Shown piece by piece: positions 45,718 through 54,328 of a stretch of 64,000 nt of DNA. The stretch comes from Rubripirellula lacrimiformis (GTDB lineage: Bacteria; Planctomycetota; Planctomycetia; Pirellulales; Pirellulaceae): assembly GCF_007741535.1 (NCBI RefSeq), contig NZ_CP036525.1, positions 5,394,001 through 5,458,000 on the forward strand, given 5' to 3'. Made by a program: the position numbers and the translations under genes. The notes under the pieces were generated by a model that searched no databases, was not told where the DNA came from, and worked only from the letters and a program-made list of their open reading frames with translations. Numbering within the stretch: the stretch's first letter is position 1; every line of letters begins with the position of its first letter.

Positions 45718-45987
45718 CGGATTGAATCGCGGCAGGACGAAGTTTGCCAAGCGCCCAAAATCCAACGGCTCCGCCGACCAAAAACGTCGTCATTGACACC
45801 GAAAGCAGCGTGACGATGAACTTCTGTTTCATAGCACTCGCTGCCGCCATGGCACTGTTCGGCGGTAGCGAACTGGTCGACGGTGCAGGTTCACCAGGGG
45901 GAGATTTGCGTAACATTGAATCAATGCGAGCGGAGGGATGTTTAGACAGCAATGCGAAATTGATTCCCGAGCGGGGACAACAATAAT
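45718..45987 (-). repeat. 270-bp segmental duplication, copy 2 (adaptor gene start, orphaned)
   Basis: Near-identical copy of 43331-43600 with one mismatch. It would encode 66 adaptor residues from ATG 45916 (anchor helix, GFWALGKL) plus three from junction DNA before a stop at 45710, so a truncated membrane peptide without lipoyl or hairpin domains. It directly follows the MFS-derived block. Confidence 0.95.
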
Positions 45988-46214
45988 CGAAACCACGTCA
46001 GAAACACAGATTCTGTCGACCGACCCGACGACGGTGTCCCGGTCAAATCTACGATCATGCACATCGTCAAAAGAATTTCGGTGCCCCCCCGACATCATCC
46101 AGGAGCTCCAGCATCCAGCAGATCGTAATCTGCTGCGACCGCGCAGATTGCTTCGAGCCAACGGTTGCCACCATGCAAGTCGACCAACCGCTCGCTATTG
46201 CAGGGCGACGTTTG

Positions 46215-47951
46215 TCACTCGGCGCAAGTTTTGGTTTCCAATCGAGTGATTGATTCCGGTTGAGAAAGCTGTGCAATGATGTCGAGATAGGAATGCGAGA
46301 TTTGCAATTCCGCGGCCTGATATTCGTCCATCGGTTTGGTGAACAGGAAACCTTGGATCAAGTGGCAACCGAGGTCCGTCACCAATCGCAACTGCTCGAG
46401 GGTCTCCACGCCTTCGGTGACCACCTTCACATTCAGGGCGTCGGCCATCGCAACGATGGATCGGATCAGTTCTTTGTGTTCGGGGTTGGTGTGCACATCG
46501 CGAATGAAAGCACGATCGATTTTGATGCCATCGATCGGATACTTTGCCAGGTAGCTGAGCGATGAATAACCGGTTCCAAAATCATCGATGAAGATTTCGA
46601 ACCCCAATGCACTGAGTTCATTGATGTGACGGCTGACAATCTCGGAGTCATCCAACAGATGAGACTCAGTGATTTCGAGCACGACATGCCATGGTGTCAA
46701 CCCACTTTTATCCAGAGTCGCTAGTAAGAACGGGATCAGATCGGACCGAACCAGTTGTCCGCTAGCAAGGTTGACGTTCATCTTTTGTTCTTTGTTGGCC
46801 ACCTGATGTTCCAACCACGCCGAAAAGACGCGACAAGTTTTCCCGAACACAATCCGGTCAATGGCAATGACAAGCCCGCGTTCTTCGGCCAAGGGTATAA
46901 ACGTCGCTGGCGAAACCATTCCATTGACAGGGTGATTCCACCGCACCAGCGATTCGATTGAGAACAATTTTTGCTGTTCAATATCGACAATTGGTTCGAA
47001 GTTGACGATGAACTGCTCTTCTTCGATCGCGGTTTCCAGTTCGCGTTCCAGTTCAAGCAAGTCCTGGTAGTCCTGACGCATGCCGTCGTCGAACAAGTGC
47101 AGCGGCTGACCGGTTTCTTTGGCGCGGTACATTGCTAAGTCGGCGTCGCCCAGCATGACCTCAGCCGATTCGTAATTGGCATGCCCAGTCACGATCCCTA
47201 CGCTAGCTCCCATCGGGATTTTCAAGTCGTGGTATTGAAATGGAGCTTGGAACGCATCACAGATTCGTTGTGCGAAGGCGATACTTTCGTCCGTCCCCTC
47301 CACCGTGGTCTGCAGCGAGAACTCGTCGCCACCCAATCGGCCCAAGCAATCGTCTTTGCCGATCAACAGCGATAAACGGTTGGCAACTTGCACCAGCACT
47401 TCGTCGCCGACAGCATGCCCGTGCGTGTCATTGATTTGCTTGAAGCGGTCAAAGTCAATGAAGTACAGGGCGATATCGTCTTCGGACGTGGATTGTTTTC
47501 GGGCGACCAGTCGCGCATTGACGACGCGCAGAAAATGGCTTCGGTTACGGACCCCAGTTAGCCCGTCATGAGTCGCGTCGTACTCGAGTCGCTTATTGAT
47601 TTGTTCCAGTTCCAAGCGAGCGACTTCAAGGTCAGCTGTTCGTTCTTGGACTAACCCGGCCAGTTCTTCTTGGTGAGCCTTGCTTTGCGATAGTCGCAGA
47701 CTGGACTGAGCATGTAGTTCTTCGTAGAGCGAACGCATCTCTTGCGAAGAACGTGCAACCGAGTCTTCCAGAATGAGCCGATTGTCTCGGTATTCCAGGA
47801 ATGCCAAGTTGACTCGTCTTAGAAAGTCTTGCCAACGTGGCAGCGTCGGAGTCTGGTCGACTTGTACGCCAGAACGCCGCAGGATACGACGAAGTTTTCG
47901 GTGCAGAATTGCATCCAAAGATGCAGGTTGTTCAGTTTCGTCGTTCGCCAC
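46215..47951 (-). CDS. GGDEF-EAL bifunctional c-di-GMP enzyme
   Basis: 578 residues from GTG 47951 with GGGGAGG upstream. No membrane helix; a coiled coil (about 60-125: EDSVARSSQEMRSLYEELHAQ, RTADLEVARLELEQINKRL) precedes the GGDEF domain (127-285) with intact GGDEF at 207-211. The inhibitory RxxD site is absent (GKDD at that place). The EAL domain (about 305-560) has ESL (333-335), EITES, and FIDDFGTGYSSLSYL with both metal aspartates, so both synthesis and breakdown of c-di-GMP look possible. It is transcribed 44 bp after the FIST sensor gene, the probable regulator of its activity. Confidence 0.93.
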   Translation of the reverse strand: MANDETEQPASLDAILHRKLRRILRRSGVQVDQTPTLPRWQDFLRRVNLAFLEYRDNRLILEDSVARSSQEMRSLYEELHAQSSLRLSQSKAHQEELAGLVQERTADLEVARLELEQINKRLEYDATHDGLTGVRNRSHFLRVVNARLVARKQSTSEDDIALYFIDFDRFKQINDTHGHAVGDEVLVQVANRLSLLIGKDDCLGRLGGDEFSLQTTVEGTDESIAFAQRICDAFQAPFQYHDLKIPMGASVGIVTGHANYESAEVMLGDADLAMYRAKETGQPLHLFDDGMRQDYQDLLELERELETAIEEEQFIVNFEPIVDIEQQKLFSIESLVRWNHPVNGMVSPATFIPLAEERGLVIAIDRIVFGKTCRVFSAWLEHQVANKEQKMNVNLASGQLVRSDLIPFLLATLDKSGLTPWHVVLEITESHLLDDSEIVSRHINELSALGFEIFIDDFGTGYSSLSYLAKYPIDGIKIDRAFIRDVHTNPEHKELIRSIVAMADALNVKVVTEGVETLEQLRLVTDLGCHLIQGFLFTKPMDEYQAAELQISHSYLDIIAQLSQPESITRLETKTCAE

Positions 47952-47995
47952 GGTTTCATTTGCCTCCCCTATGACTCCATCATTGCGGATAATCT

Positions 47996-49189
47996 CTAGC
48001 GTTCGCGTATGATCGCTACGGTCATGGTTTGGTTGTGATTTTGTGGGTAGCCTGACGTCGTTGTGGAAATTTCTCCGAAGGCATACATGCCGACTTGCTT
48101 GACATCCTTCCCCAGCAACTCTTGCAACAGTCGGGGTTCTTCGCTGGTTTGATCACCCAAGATTTCTCCGCGACCGGAACAGCTAATGCAGACGCACAAC
48201 GCATCGGCATTCACACCCAAGGTTTGCATGAGAAGTCGTTCGACCGCCTCGTCGACCCCGTCCAGAATCTCTTCGGGAGTGGTTGTCATGAACTGGATGC
48301 CGATTCCCTGAGGCGCGTCACCGGCAAGATGCATTGCCCCAGTTTCCTCGTCAAAGCCCATCACGTCACGCACGACCTCATGCAGGTCCATCTTCAACGC
48401 GATGGGGAATCGGATCACGGACTGCGGAAGCCCTGCGATGGCTTCCGGACCGATATGCTCTTTGTAAACATCCAAAGCGGGGCGGCCATCGATCTCGAAG
48501 ATGGTTTTGTGGCTCGTGCGAGTGGCCGTCCGTTCTTCGCCAATCAACTTCCAGCCGCCGCCGGTTGCACAGGCCATTTCGACTTTATCACCAATCAATC
48601 CAATCGCGCAGGCCATGCCATGAACCGCCTGCCCCTGTTGGTAAACCCAGGTGTGTTCCAGACTGTGATCGCTCGCCATGCCACCAGCGATGGGGATATT
48701 GGGAGGTAGAACTTCCTGAATGCCGCGGACCAGATCCGTTGCTTCGGTCAATAATCCATCCGCAAACAACAGCACTCCGCTTAGCAGTGGATCGGCGATT
48801 CCTTCGGCTAGCTTGACTCCCGCCTGCCGTGACTGGTCAAAGCTTTCGACGGGCGCAAACGCTGTCTTGATCGTCGTGCTGCGGAATCGAATGATCCCAA
48901 CAGAAATCGATTGCGTTTGCAGATCCCCTTCGAAGACTTGCCCCCGCGTCCCGCAACCAGCAACGGCGGAATTGGGATACGCGTTTTGGATTTCTAAAAG
49001 TGGGTCTTGGTCCGTGCAGAACTCGCAGGCAGCAAACACCAACACCAACGTGTTCTTCGAGTCGACCTTCGGGAACGGTGCTGACCAACCTTGGGCACCG
49101 TCGTAGGAAAGCGTATACGTTTCGGTCTGCTCGGCGAACGTAGCGAACGGGTTGCCCGACAGGATCGTTGCCGTGCTGTTATGAGTCAT
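47996..49189 (-). CDS. FIST-domain sensor protein (NosP-like candidate)
   Basis: 397 residues from ATG 49189. FIST_N is at about 30-225 (NTLVLVFAACEFCTDQDPLLEIQNAYPNSAVAGCGTRGQVFEG, SGVLLFADGLLTEATDLVRGIQEVLPPNIPIAGGMASD, HTWVYQQGQAVHGMACAIGLIG). FIST_C is at about 235-385 (IDGRPALDVYKEHIG, LMQTLGVNADALCVCISCSGRGEILGDQ, QVGMYAFGEISTT). No signal peptide, so cytoplasmic. FIST proteins sense small ligands; one branch, NosP, binds haem and nitric oxide and controls c-di-GMP enzymes or kinases encoded next to it. The cotranscribed GGDEF-EAL gene fits that pattern, but haem binding is unproven here. Confidence 0.88.
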   Translation of the reverse strand: MTHNSTATILSGNPFATFAEQTETYTLSYDGAQGWSAPFPKVDSKNTLVLVFAACEFCTDQDPLLEIQNAYPNSAVAGCGTRGQVFEGDLQTQSISVGIIRFRSTTIKTAFAPVESFDQSRQAGVKLAEGIADPLLSGVLLFADGLLTEATDLVRGIQEVLPPNIPIAGGMASDHSLEHTWVYQQGQAVHGMACAIGLIGDKVEMACATGGGWKLIGEERTATRTSHKTIFEIDGRPALDVYKEHIGPEAIAGLPQSVIRFPIALKMDLHEVVRDVMGFDEETGAMHLAGDAPQGIGIQFMTTTPEEILDGVDEAVERLLMQTLGVNADALCVCISCSGRGEILGDQTSEEPRLLQELLGKDVKQVGMYAFGEISTTTSGYPQNHNQTMTVAIIRER

Positions 49190-49599
49190 CAAGTTTTGCC
49201 CCTGGCTGGTAGTGATGCTGCAAACCTAGGTTTACAAAAAGCACAAATCTTCACAAAGCGTTGATGATTTCAAACCGAACTGCGATTCCACCGACCACAT
49301 CAGGTTTCGCACGGTTGTACCGGAGACAGCGACGACACAAGCCCGATCCCCCCCCGAAGTGCTTTGCCAAAACGGGGAAAGCATGGTGGTCAGAAAACAC
49401 TGCCCAGGGGGTGGGGATGGGGGGGAGCGGACTTCACCTTGCTTGACGGTGAAACCATGCGATTCCGAGACCGGTTCGACCGATCCCCCGTCAGTGGTTG
49501 TCGCTTCAGTTCGCCTTTCAGACGGTAGCCTCAGTTTCGTCATCCAAGATTCGTCACCCAAGAAACAGGGCGAAAGTCCAGACGTCTAACATGCAAGCC
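49190..49599. other. Intergenic stretch, no gene seen
   Basis: Upstream region of the FIST gene. No good frame on either strand. It has C8 and G7 runs (about 49349-49356 and 49420-49426) but no recognised repeat or RNA. Confidence 0.5.
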
Positions 49600-49942
49600 A
49601 AGGTTCGCTCCACACGACCAGCCGCACCGGCAACACGTGACAGCGCGGCGAGATGTCGCGTTCCTCCGTGCTGTGTCCAGCATCGCGAAAAGCGACCGCA
49701 GCCATCCGGCGGCAGGGCTGCTGGATTGGTCGTTCGTGCACCGACATGAGAGAGGCATGATAGACGGCATCGGCATCCCGTTCACAGACGAAGCCGGGCG
49801 GAGATCGGCATCCCGCAGTCCGGATCGCCTCCTCCGCTACCGCAATTCTTCGGGTCACCGAGGTTGCCGAAGATGGCGGTTTCAAAAGCAAAAAGATGCT
49901 CGCATCCGGGTTTCAACAGGTGTTCGGTGACAATGCCGCGGC
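49600..49942 (-). pseudogene. Decayed copy of the GntR/AraR-type regulator gene (fragment B)
   Basis: Aligns in two blocks with the 3' half of the intact regulator gene: 49600-49740 with the last 130 bp of the gene, and about 49775-49942 with the region encoding AGYIVAEHLL to NFVCEQD. The roughly 180 bp between are replaced or deleted. A broken frame still reads KPPSSATSVTRRIAVAEEAIRTAGCRSPP against KPPSSAPTVTRRMAGALEAIRAAGCHSPP. No DNA-binding domain remains. It is distinct from fragment A, since it retains different parts. Confidence 0.9.
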
Positions 49943-49977
49943 ACGTCTTTCGAAATCCTATACCGGGATGGCGGCCG

Positions 49978-52900
49978 CTACCACACGTAGCTGACGCTGC
50001 CCGATCCGATGTGGAGCACTTGGCGGTCGTTGAACTGAGTGTCGTAATCGGCACGCAGTTCCCAGCGGTCACCGGGGCGTGCCGCGAATCCGCCACCAAC
50101 GATTGCCCAGTCACGGCCCAGGTCCAAACCGTTGGCGGAAAAACCCGCACCGCCGACGCCGGCGAACTGAGCGTTGACGACCGAAGTGGTGTCCAAGAAC
50201 TCGTGCATCCAACTGGCGCGGATCTCCGGTGTGATCCCCCATCCACGTCGCGACGTCCATGATTGCCATTGCAAACGGCTGCCCAGGTTGCTGCGAAGCG
50301 AATGCGTGTCGACGCCTGACATTGCCAGATTCATCGCACCCGCACCCGTTTCGGTGAACCCGTTTTGACGTGCGTAGACATATTGCAGTCCCGCGAAAGG
50401 TTGCAGAACACGCGAGCGTGACAGATTCAGATTCATGCCACGTTCACCATAAGCGAAACCTTGCCATCCGTCCGTTTTACCACTGGCGGTACGGGTGAGC
50501 CCACCGACCTGGATCGTACGATCACTGTCATAGCCGTCGAACTGCAACCCGCCCATCGCGATCCCGTAGTGACTGCCAACGCTCAGGGTTAGGTAGCTGC
50601 CAAAGTTGCCACCGTTGGCACGCACGGTTTGGTCCATGTTGTCAGCGCTGACGGACGAACCAATGTAACCACCGAAGAAACCCAGTTGAGTGTTGTCGTT
50701 GAGAGATCGTTGGATCCCGAACGTTGTTCCGCCCAGCCCGTAATTGATTCCAGCGGCGTTGCCATCGGAATCGGCGGATCCCCCCAATCCATAACCCATC
50801 ATCCAACCGCGCCATTGGTTGGCCGCTCGGCAGGTCGGCGCGATCAGTGCATCACATGAAGTTTGCGATTGAGAAGCGTCGACGTAACTGACCAGCGAAA
50901 TGTTGGAACCCGATGCTGGGGCCGCAGGCCTGGTCGAGCGTGCTGTACTGGCGAAACCGCCTGAGCCCGATCCACTGGCACCTGAGCCACTGCCGCTGAA
51001 CATGCCCGAACGCAATTGGCCGCCGATCGTGCCGATCAACTGGTTGGTTCCCTGGATAACCACCTGCGACTGGCTACCGTAGACCTCGCCGCTGAGTTGG
51101 CTCAGGCCGCTTTGGACTTGAGCGTTGGTCAGCATGCGAAATTCGTCCAAGACGTCGCCGAAATCGCCCGTCGCTCCGATGGAGTTTTCGTCGATGTAGA
51201 ACCCGACCGACCCGCGATTGCCTGAACCACCCACCGACGCGTAGTCGGTGCTATTGGCAACCAGCGTAAAGAACGCAGAATTTAGATCGTAGCCCAGTTC
51301 AGCATCAAAGAAGGCCAGGTCATCGGTGATCGACTCGAACACGCCGGTCACGCCACCGGACGCTTGCAGGAACGTGTACTTCGCACCGTCGGTGTAGCTG
51401 CCTACCGATCCCAGAACCGAGACGTCACCGCCATTGATCATCGCAGTGTCAGCGGTGATCAAATCATTGTCGGTGCCGGCAACGGGAGTGGCCGAGGGTT
51501 GAATTTCCACTTCGGTGGTACTGCCGGAATGGAAGCTGGCATTTCCGCCAATGGCGAGGGTCCCGATCGAATTTCCGGCGGCGAACGTGCCGTTGTTGAT
51601 CACGTCACCGCTAATCGTTCCGCTGCCGCCCAATTCACCGTCGGTGCCCACGGTGGCATTGCCCGCCAGCGAACCATTGACGGCCAAACGTCCTGCGCTG
51701 ACCGTGGTGGTTCCGGTGTACGTGTTGGTACTCGAAAGAATCAGTTCCCCATCGCCGGTTTTGGTCAACGATCCGCTGCCACCGATTTGGTCGTCCAGCG
51801 TTGTCGTTCCGGTGGTGACTTCGTAGCCAGCGTTCACCCCGGTGTGCAGGTACATGCCGGATCCGATCGTTTGGCCGTCGGCTCCATCGACGGATCCGGA
51901 TCCCCCTGTGCCGGCCGTCAGGTCATTGTCGATCAGCGTGCTGTCGATGATCGAGAGCGTTCCGCCCTGGCGAACAAAGATGGCTCCGCCCATCGCATCG
52001 CCCCCACCAGCGCCGCTGTATTCGGCCCCTCCATCGCCGCCGCCAAAGCCGCCGATTCCATTGGAATCGGAACCGCCATCACCGGCGCCAGCGCCCCCGC
52101 CGAAAGCTCCGCCGTCTCCGCCATCTCCGCCCCCACCACCGCCGCCAAAATCTCCGCCATCTCCGCCATCCGTGTAGGAACCGGCCCCACCGCCACCGCC
52201 AAACGTGCCACCGTTGCCCGCATCGGAACCATCGAAGCCCGAGCCGCCACCGCCTCCATTGACAGCGCCGTCCCCGCCACCACCATTGTAGCCGCCACCA
52301 CCACCACCGGGCGTGCCTGTGGCCCCGTCAGTATAATCGCCGCCTCCCACCGCGCCGCCAGCGCCCTTGCCCCCCTGGGGACCGAAAGTTGACTCGCCAT
52401 CCCCAATACCGCCACCGCCACCGCCACCGGCGTCATAAGTCGTATCTCCACCATCACCACTGACCCCGCCGCCTCCAGCACCGGCCAACGAACTGGCGTA
52501 GCCACCATTGCCGTCGAATCCACCGCCACCGCCACCGCCGTCATCGTAGGTGGAACCACCGTCCCCACTGAATCCACCTCCACCTCCACCTCCACCTCCA
52601 CCTCCGCTAGCAAAATCCCCCCTCCCGCCGTTGCCCCCAGCGGCCATATTGCCATCAAGCGTAACCCCGCTGATGACAACATTGGCTCCGGAATTGACAA
52701 ACAGGGCACCACCGGCCCCCGCGCCGCCTCCGCCACTGCTTCGTCCATCGCCCCCGTCACCTCCGTCAGCAAACCCTTGCTTGAGCGTCATATTTTCAAT
52801 CGTGACATCCCCATCGGCAATGAAGAACAGCCGAGCGTTATTCTGTCCCGAGACCGTGTTGCCCGCCCCGCTGATCGTGATCGTTTGATCGGTTCCCACA

Positions 52901-53118
52901 ATCATCGGCAGGTTCAACGACAGATCAATCGGATCCAATCCGCTCGCAAAGTTGATCGCATGAGTGCCCGCACCGGCTGCGTTCAAGCTTTCGATCGCGG
53001 CACGCAGCGAACCGGCACCGGAATCGTTGAAATTGCTGACATCAAAGTCAGTGGCCATGGCGACGGGGCCGCTTAAAATGGCCAAGAAGAGAGCGAGTCT
53101 GGCCCTTCGTTTTTTCAT
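49978..53118 (-). CDS. Autotransporter with Gly-rich passenger and beta-barrel
   Basis: 1046 residues from ATG 53118 (GTG 53121 precedes it). Signal peptide 1-23. Residues about 24-130 are a beta-helix start (FDVSNFNDSGAGSLRAAIESLNAAG, VTIENMTLKQGF). Then about 280 residues are extremely Gly/Asp-rich (GGGGGGGGGF, GNGGYASSLAGAGGGG), reminiscent of mycobacterial PE_PGRS sequence. Next is a passenger-associated beta repeat (STNTYTGTTTVSAGRLAVNGSL, GTISGDVINNGTFAAGNSIGTL). The last 270 residues are an autotransporter barrel (AGINYGLGGTTFGIQRSL to GSGSVSYVW, ending in an aromatic residue). Such type V proteins expose the passenger on the cell surface. Gly-rich repeats suggest adhesion; role inferred. 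Confidence 0.9.
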   Translation of the reverse strand: MKKRRARLALFLAILSGPVAMATDFDVSNFNDSGAGSLRAAIESLNAAGAGTHAINFASGLDPIDLSLNLPMIVGTDQTITISGAGNTVSGQNNARLFFIADGDVTIENMTLKQGFADGGDGGDGRSSGGGGAGAGGALFVNSGANVVISGVTLDGNMAAGGNGGRGDFASGGGGGGGGGGGFSGDGGSTYDDGGGGGGGFDGNGGYASSLAGAGGGGVSGDGGDTTYDAGGGGGGGIGDGESTFGPQGGKGAGGAVGGGDYTDGATGTPGGGGGGYNGGGGDGAVNGGGGGSGFDGSDAGNGGTFGGGGGAGSYTDGGDGGDFGGGGGGGDGGDGGAFGGGAGAGDGGSDSNGIGGFGGGDGGAEYSGAGGGDAMGGAIFVRQGGTLSIIDSTLIDNDLTAGTGGSGSVDGADGQTIGSGMYLHTGVNAGYEVTTGTTTLDDQIGGSGSLTKTGDGELILSSTNTYTGTTTVSAGRLAVNGSLAGNATVGTDGELGGSGTISGDVINNGTFAAGNSIGTLAIGGNASFHSGSTTEVEIQPSATPVAGTDNDLITADTAMINGGDVSVLGSVGSYTDGAKYTFLQASGGVTGVFESITDDLAFFDAELGYDLNSAFFTLVANSTDYASVGGSGNRGSVGFYIDENSIGATGDFGDVLDEFRMLTNAQVQSGLSQLSGEVYGSQSQVVIQGTNQLIGTIGGQLRSGMFSGSGSGASGSGSGGFASTARSTRPAAPASGSNISLVSYVDASQSQTSCDALIAPTCRAANQWRGWMMGYGLGGSADSDGNAAGINYGLGGTTFGIQRSLNDNTQLGFFGGYIGSSVSADNMDQTVRANGGNFGSYLTLSVGSHYGIAMGGLQFDGYDSDRTIQVGGLTRTASGKTDGWQGFAYGERGMNLNLSRSRVLQPFAGLQYVYARQNGFTETGAGAMNLAMSGVDTHSLRSNLGSRLQWQSWTSRRGWGITPEIRASWMHEFLDTTSVVNAQFAGVGGAGFSANGLDLGRDWAIVGGGFAARPGDRWELRADYDTQFNDRQVLHIGSGSVSYVW

Positions 53119-53416
53119 CACGTGTCATCGACAATAGAGATACAAGGGTTAGCTCAGACCTCTCTTCGCCGCATCCATGCGACGTGCCCCAGAGTGATCC
53201 GATACGATTTTCGAGCTGTGCTGGAGATCACCGTGACCGGGATCGATAAGCAGCACAAACGAAAACCCTCGTTGATAGCTTGATCGTCGCTGCAGAGGGA
53301 ACGGTCGCACGACCACTGTTCCAATCATCACATCTTGCCCAAACCGACGCTTCAATCGTACCTGAACGGTTTCACGCACACGCATGGACTGCTTCCGATT
53401 CTCGCCGCGCCGATAC
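53119..53416. other. Intergenic stretch upstream of the autotransporter, no gene seen
   Basis: About 300 bp between the autotransporter start and the terminator of the TIGR03067 gene. No plausible frame, and no promoter boxes that I would defend. Confidence 0.5.
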
Positions 53417-53446
53417 GAAAAAAGCCGCGAGAATCATCTCGCGGCT
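53417..53446 (-). terminator. Rho-independent terminator of the TIGR03067 gene
   Basis: Perfect 10-bp stem AGCCGCGAGA / TCTCGCGGCT (53423-53432 and 53437-53446) with loop ATCA. On the minus strand it is followed by TTTTT (complement of 53418-53422). It lies 29 bp after the stop codon at 53476. Confidence 0.85.
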
Positions 53447-53475
53447 CGTAAGTCATTCAGGGGCGTCGCGACTGA

Positions 53476-53988
53476 CTAGTTCTTCACACGCTTCCAAACA
53501 TGCATCCATTGGCCACTGTCTGCGGCAGTTTCAAATTTCGAGGGCCGATCTTTGCCGGGTGCGGCGAAGACGACGCGGAACTGGTCGCCTTCGATTTCGT
53601 AGATACCGAGGCAGGTCTCGTGTTCATGGTCGCCACTTTCGTCCGTGATATCGATGGTTCTTAGACCATTGGAAGTGCCCAATTTTTGGGTTCCGTTCAA
53701 AGGGCCCGCATCGCCCATCGTGAACGTGTAATGATCTGCCTTGATCACCAGTTTCCCATCACTCAGTGCGGCTTGCGGTAGCGAATTGCCATCCGCTTCG
53801 CCGCTGCTCAACAGCCAGACACCTTGCACCGCATCGCGGCCCTGCATCTGGTCGGCACCCGGCGAGGCCGCACTCACAGCTTCCGACGCCGCGCTCACAA
53901 CTTGCGGCGAGGCCGCACCGGCAACCTGCGGTGTGCCCGCAACCACCATCACGCTGGCAATCACAATCATCAAAATCTCGAATCGCAT
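53476..53988 (-). CDS. TIGR03067-domain secreted protein
   Basis: 170 residues from ATG 53988. Signal peptide to about residue 25, then an Ala/Ser spacer with repeats (SPQVVSAASEAVSAASPG). The TIGR03067 domain is at about 53-168: DAVQGVWLLSSGEADGNSLPQAALSDGKLVIKADHYTF, GTQKLGTSNGLRTIDITDESG, CLGIYEIEGDQFRVVFAAPGKDRPSKFE. This planctomycete/acidobacterial family is a lipocalin-like small beta barrel of unknown ligand. It has its own terminator and no operon partner. Confidence 0.88.
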   Translation of the reverse strand: MRFEILMIVIASVMVVAGTPQVAGAASPQVVSAASEAVSAASPGADQMQGRDAVQGVWLLSSGEADGNSLPQAALSDGKLVIKADHYTFTMGDAGPLNGTQKLGTSNGLRTIDITDESGDHEHETCLGIYEIEGDQFRVVFAAPGKDRPSKFETAADSGQWMHVWKRVKN

Positions 53989-54141
53989 CGTAAAGTATCC
54001 TGAATGTCTCGAAGGGAAGTCAGTTTCCGTCCAAACCTAGGTCCACTAGCCGGGTTGGTGGACGAAATCGGCTGGTTCTTCGAACTTGCCGGAATTCGAC
54101 ACTCGATTTCGATCACAATCCGGATTGCAGGTGTTAACAAG

Positions 54142-54218
54142 GCAAACGTCCGCTGGGCAAACGTCCGCTGGGCGGAGGTCGTGGGGGGCGGAGGTCGCGG
54201 GGGGCGGAGGTCGCGGGG
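54142..54218 (+). repeat. Two adjacent minisatellites (15 bp x2, 16 bp x3)
   Basis: GCAAACGTCCGCTGG is repeated twice (54142-54171), then GGCGGAGGTCGCGGGG three times with one base variant (54171-54218). The second array has runs of four to six G on the plus strand. Confidence 0.9.
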
Positions 54219-54261
54219 GGCGGCGTTTCAATAACGACCAGCTCCATTGGGACCGCCGCAC

Positions 54262-54289
54262 GCAATACCCTGCAAAACGCGGGTATTGC
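54262..54289 (-). terminator. Hairpin after the regulator gene, possible terminator
   Basis: GCAATACCC and GGGTATTGC form a perfect 9-bp stem with a 10-base loop, 39 bp past the stop codon of the minus-strand regulator. No T-run follows, so termination is tentative. Confidence 0.45.
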
Positions 54290-54328
54290 TCGCTGTGTAC
54301 CGGCACAGCCGATCGGCAGAAGAGTTTG

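Larger units (their letters stand above)
53989..54328. other. Intergenic stretch with GC-rich tandem repeats and a hairpin
   Basis: No gene. It holds the two small tandem arrays at 54142-54218 and the hairpin at 54262-54289, listed separately. Confidence 0.6.

Noticed and set aside
44845-46214. Short open frames considered as functional small regulators
   Set aside because: They are pieces of the decayed regulator and MFS genes in shifting frames.
51364-52392. Long plus-strand frames across the Gly-rich autotransporter
   Set aside because: They mirror the Gly-rich coding strand (CCACCG codons) and lack starts and domain features; the minus-strand protein has a signal peptide and barrel.
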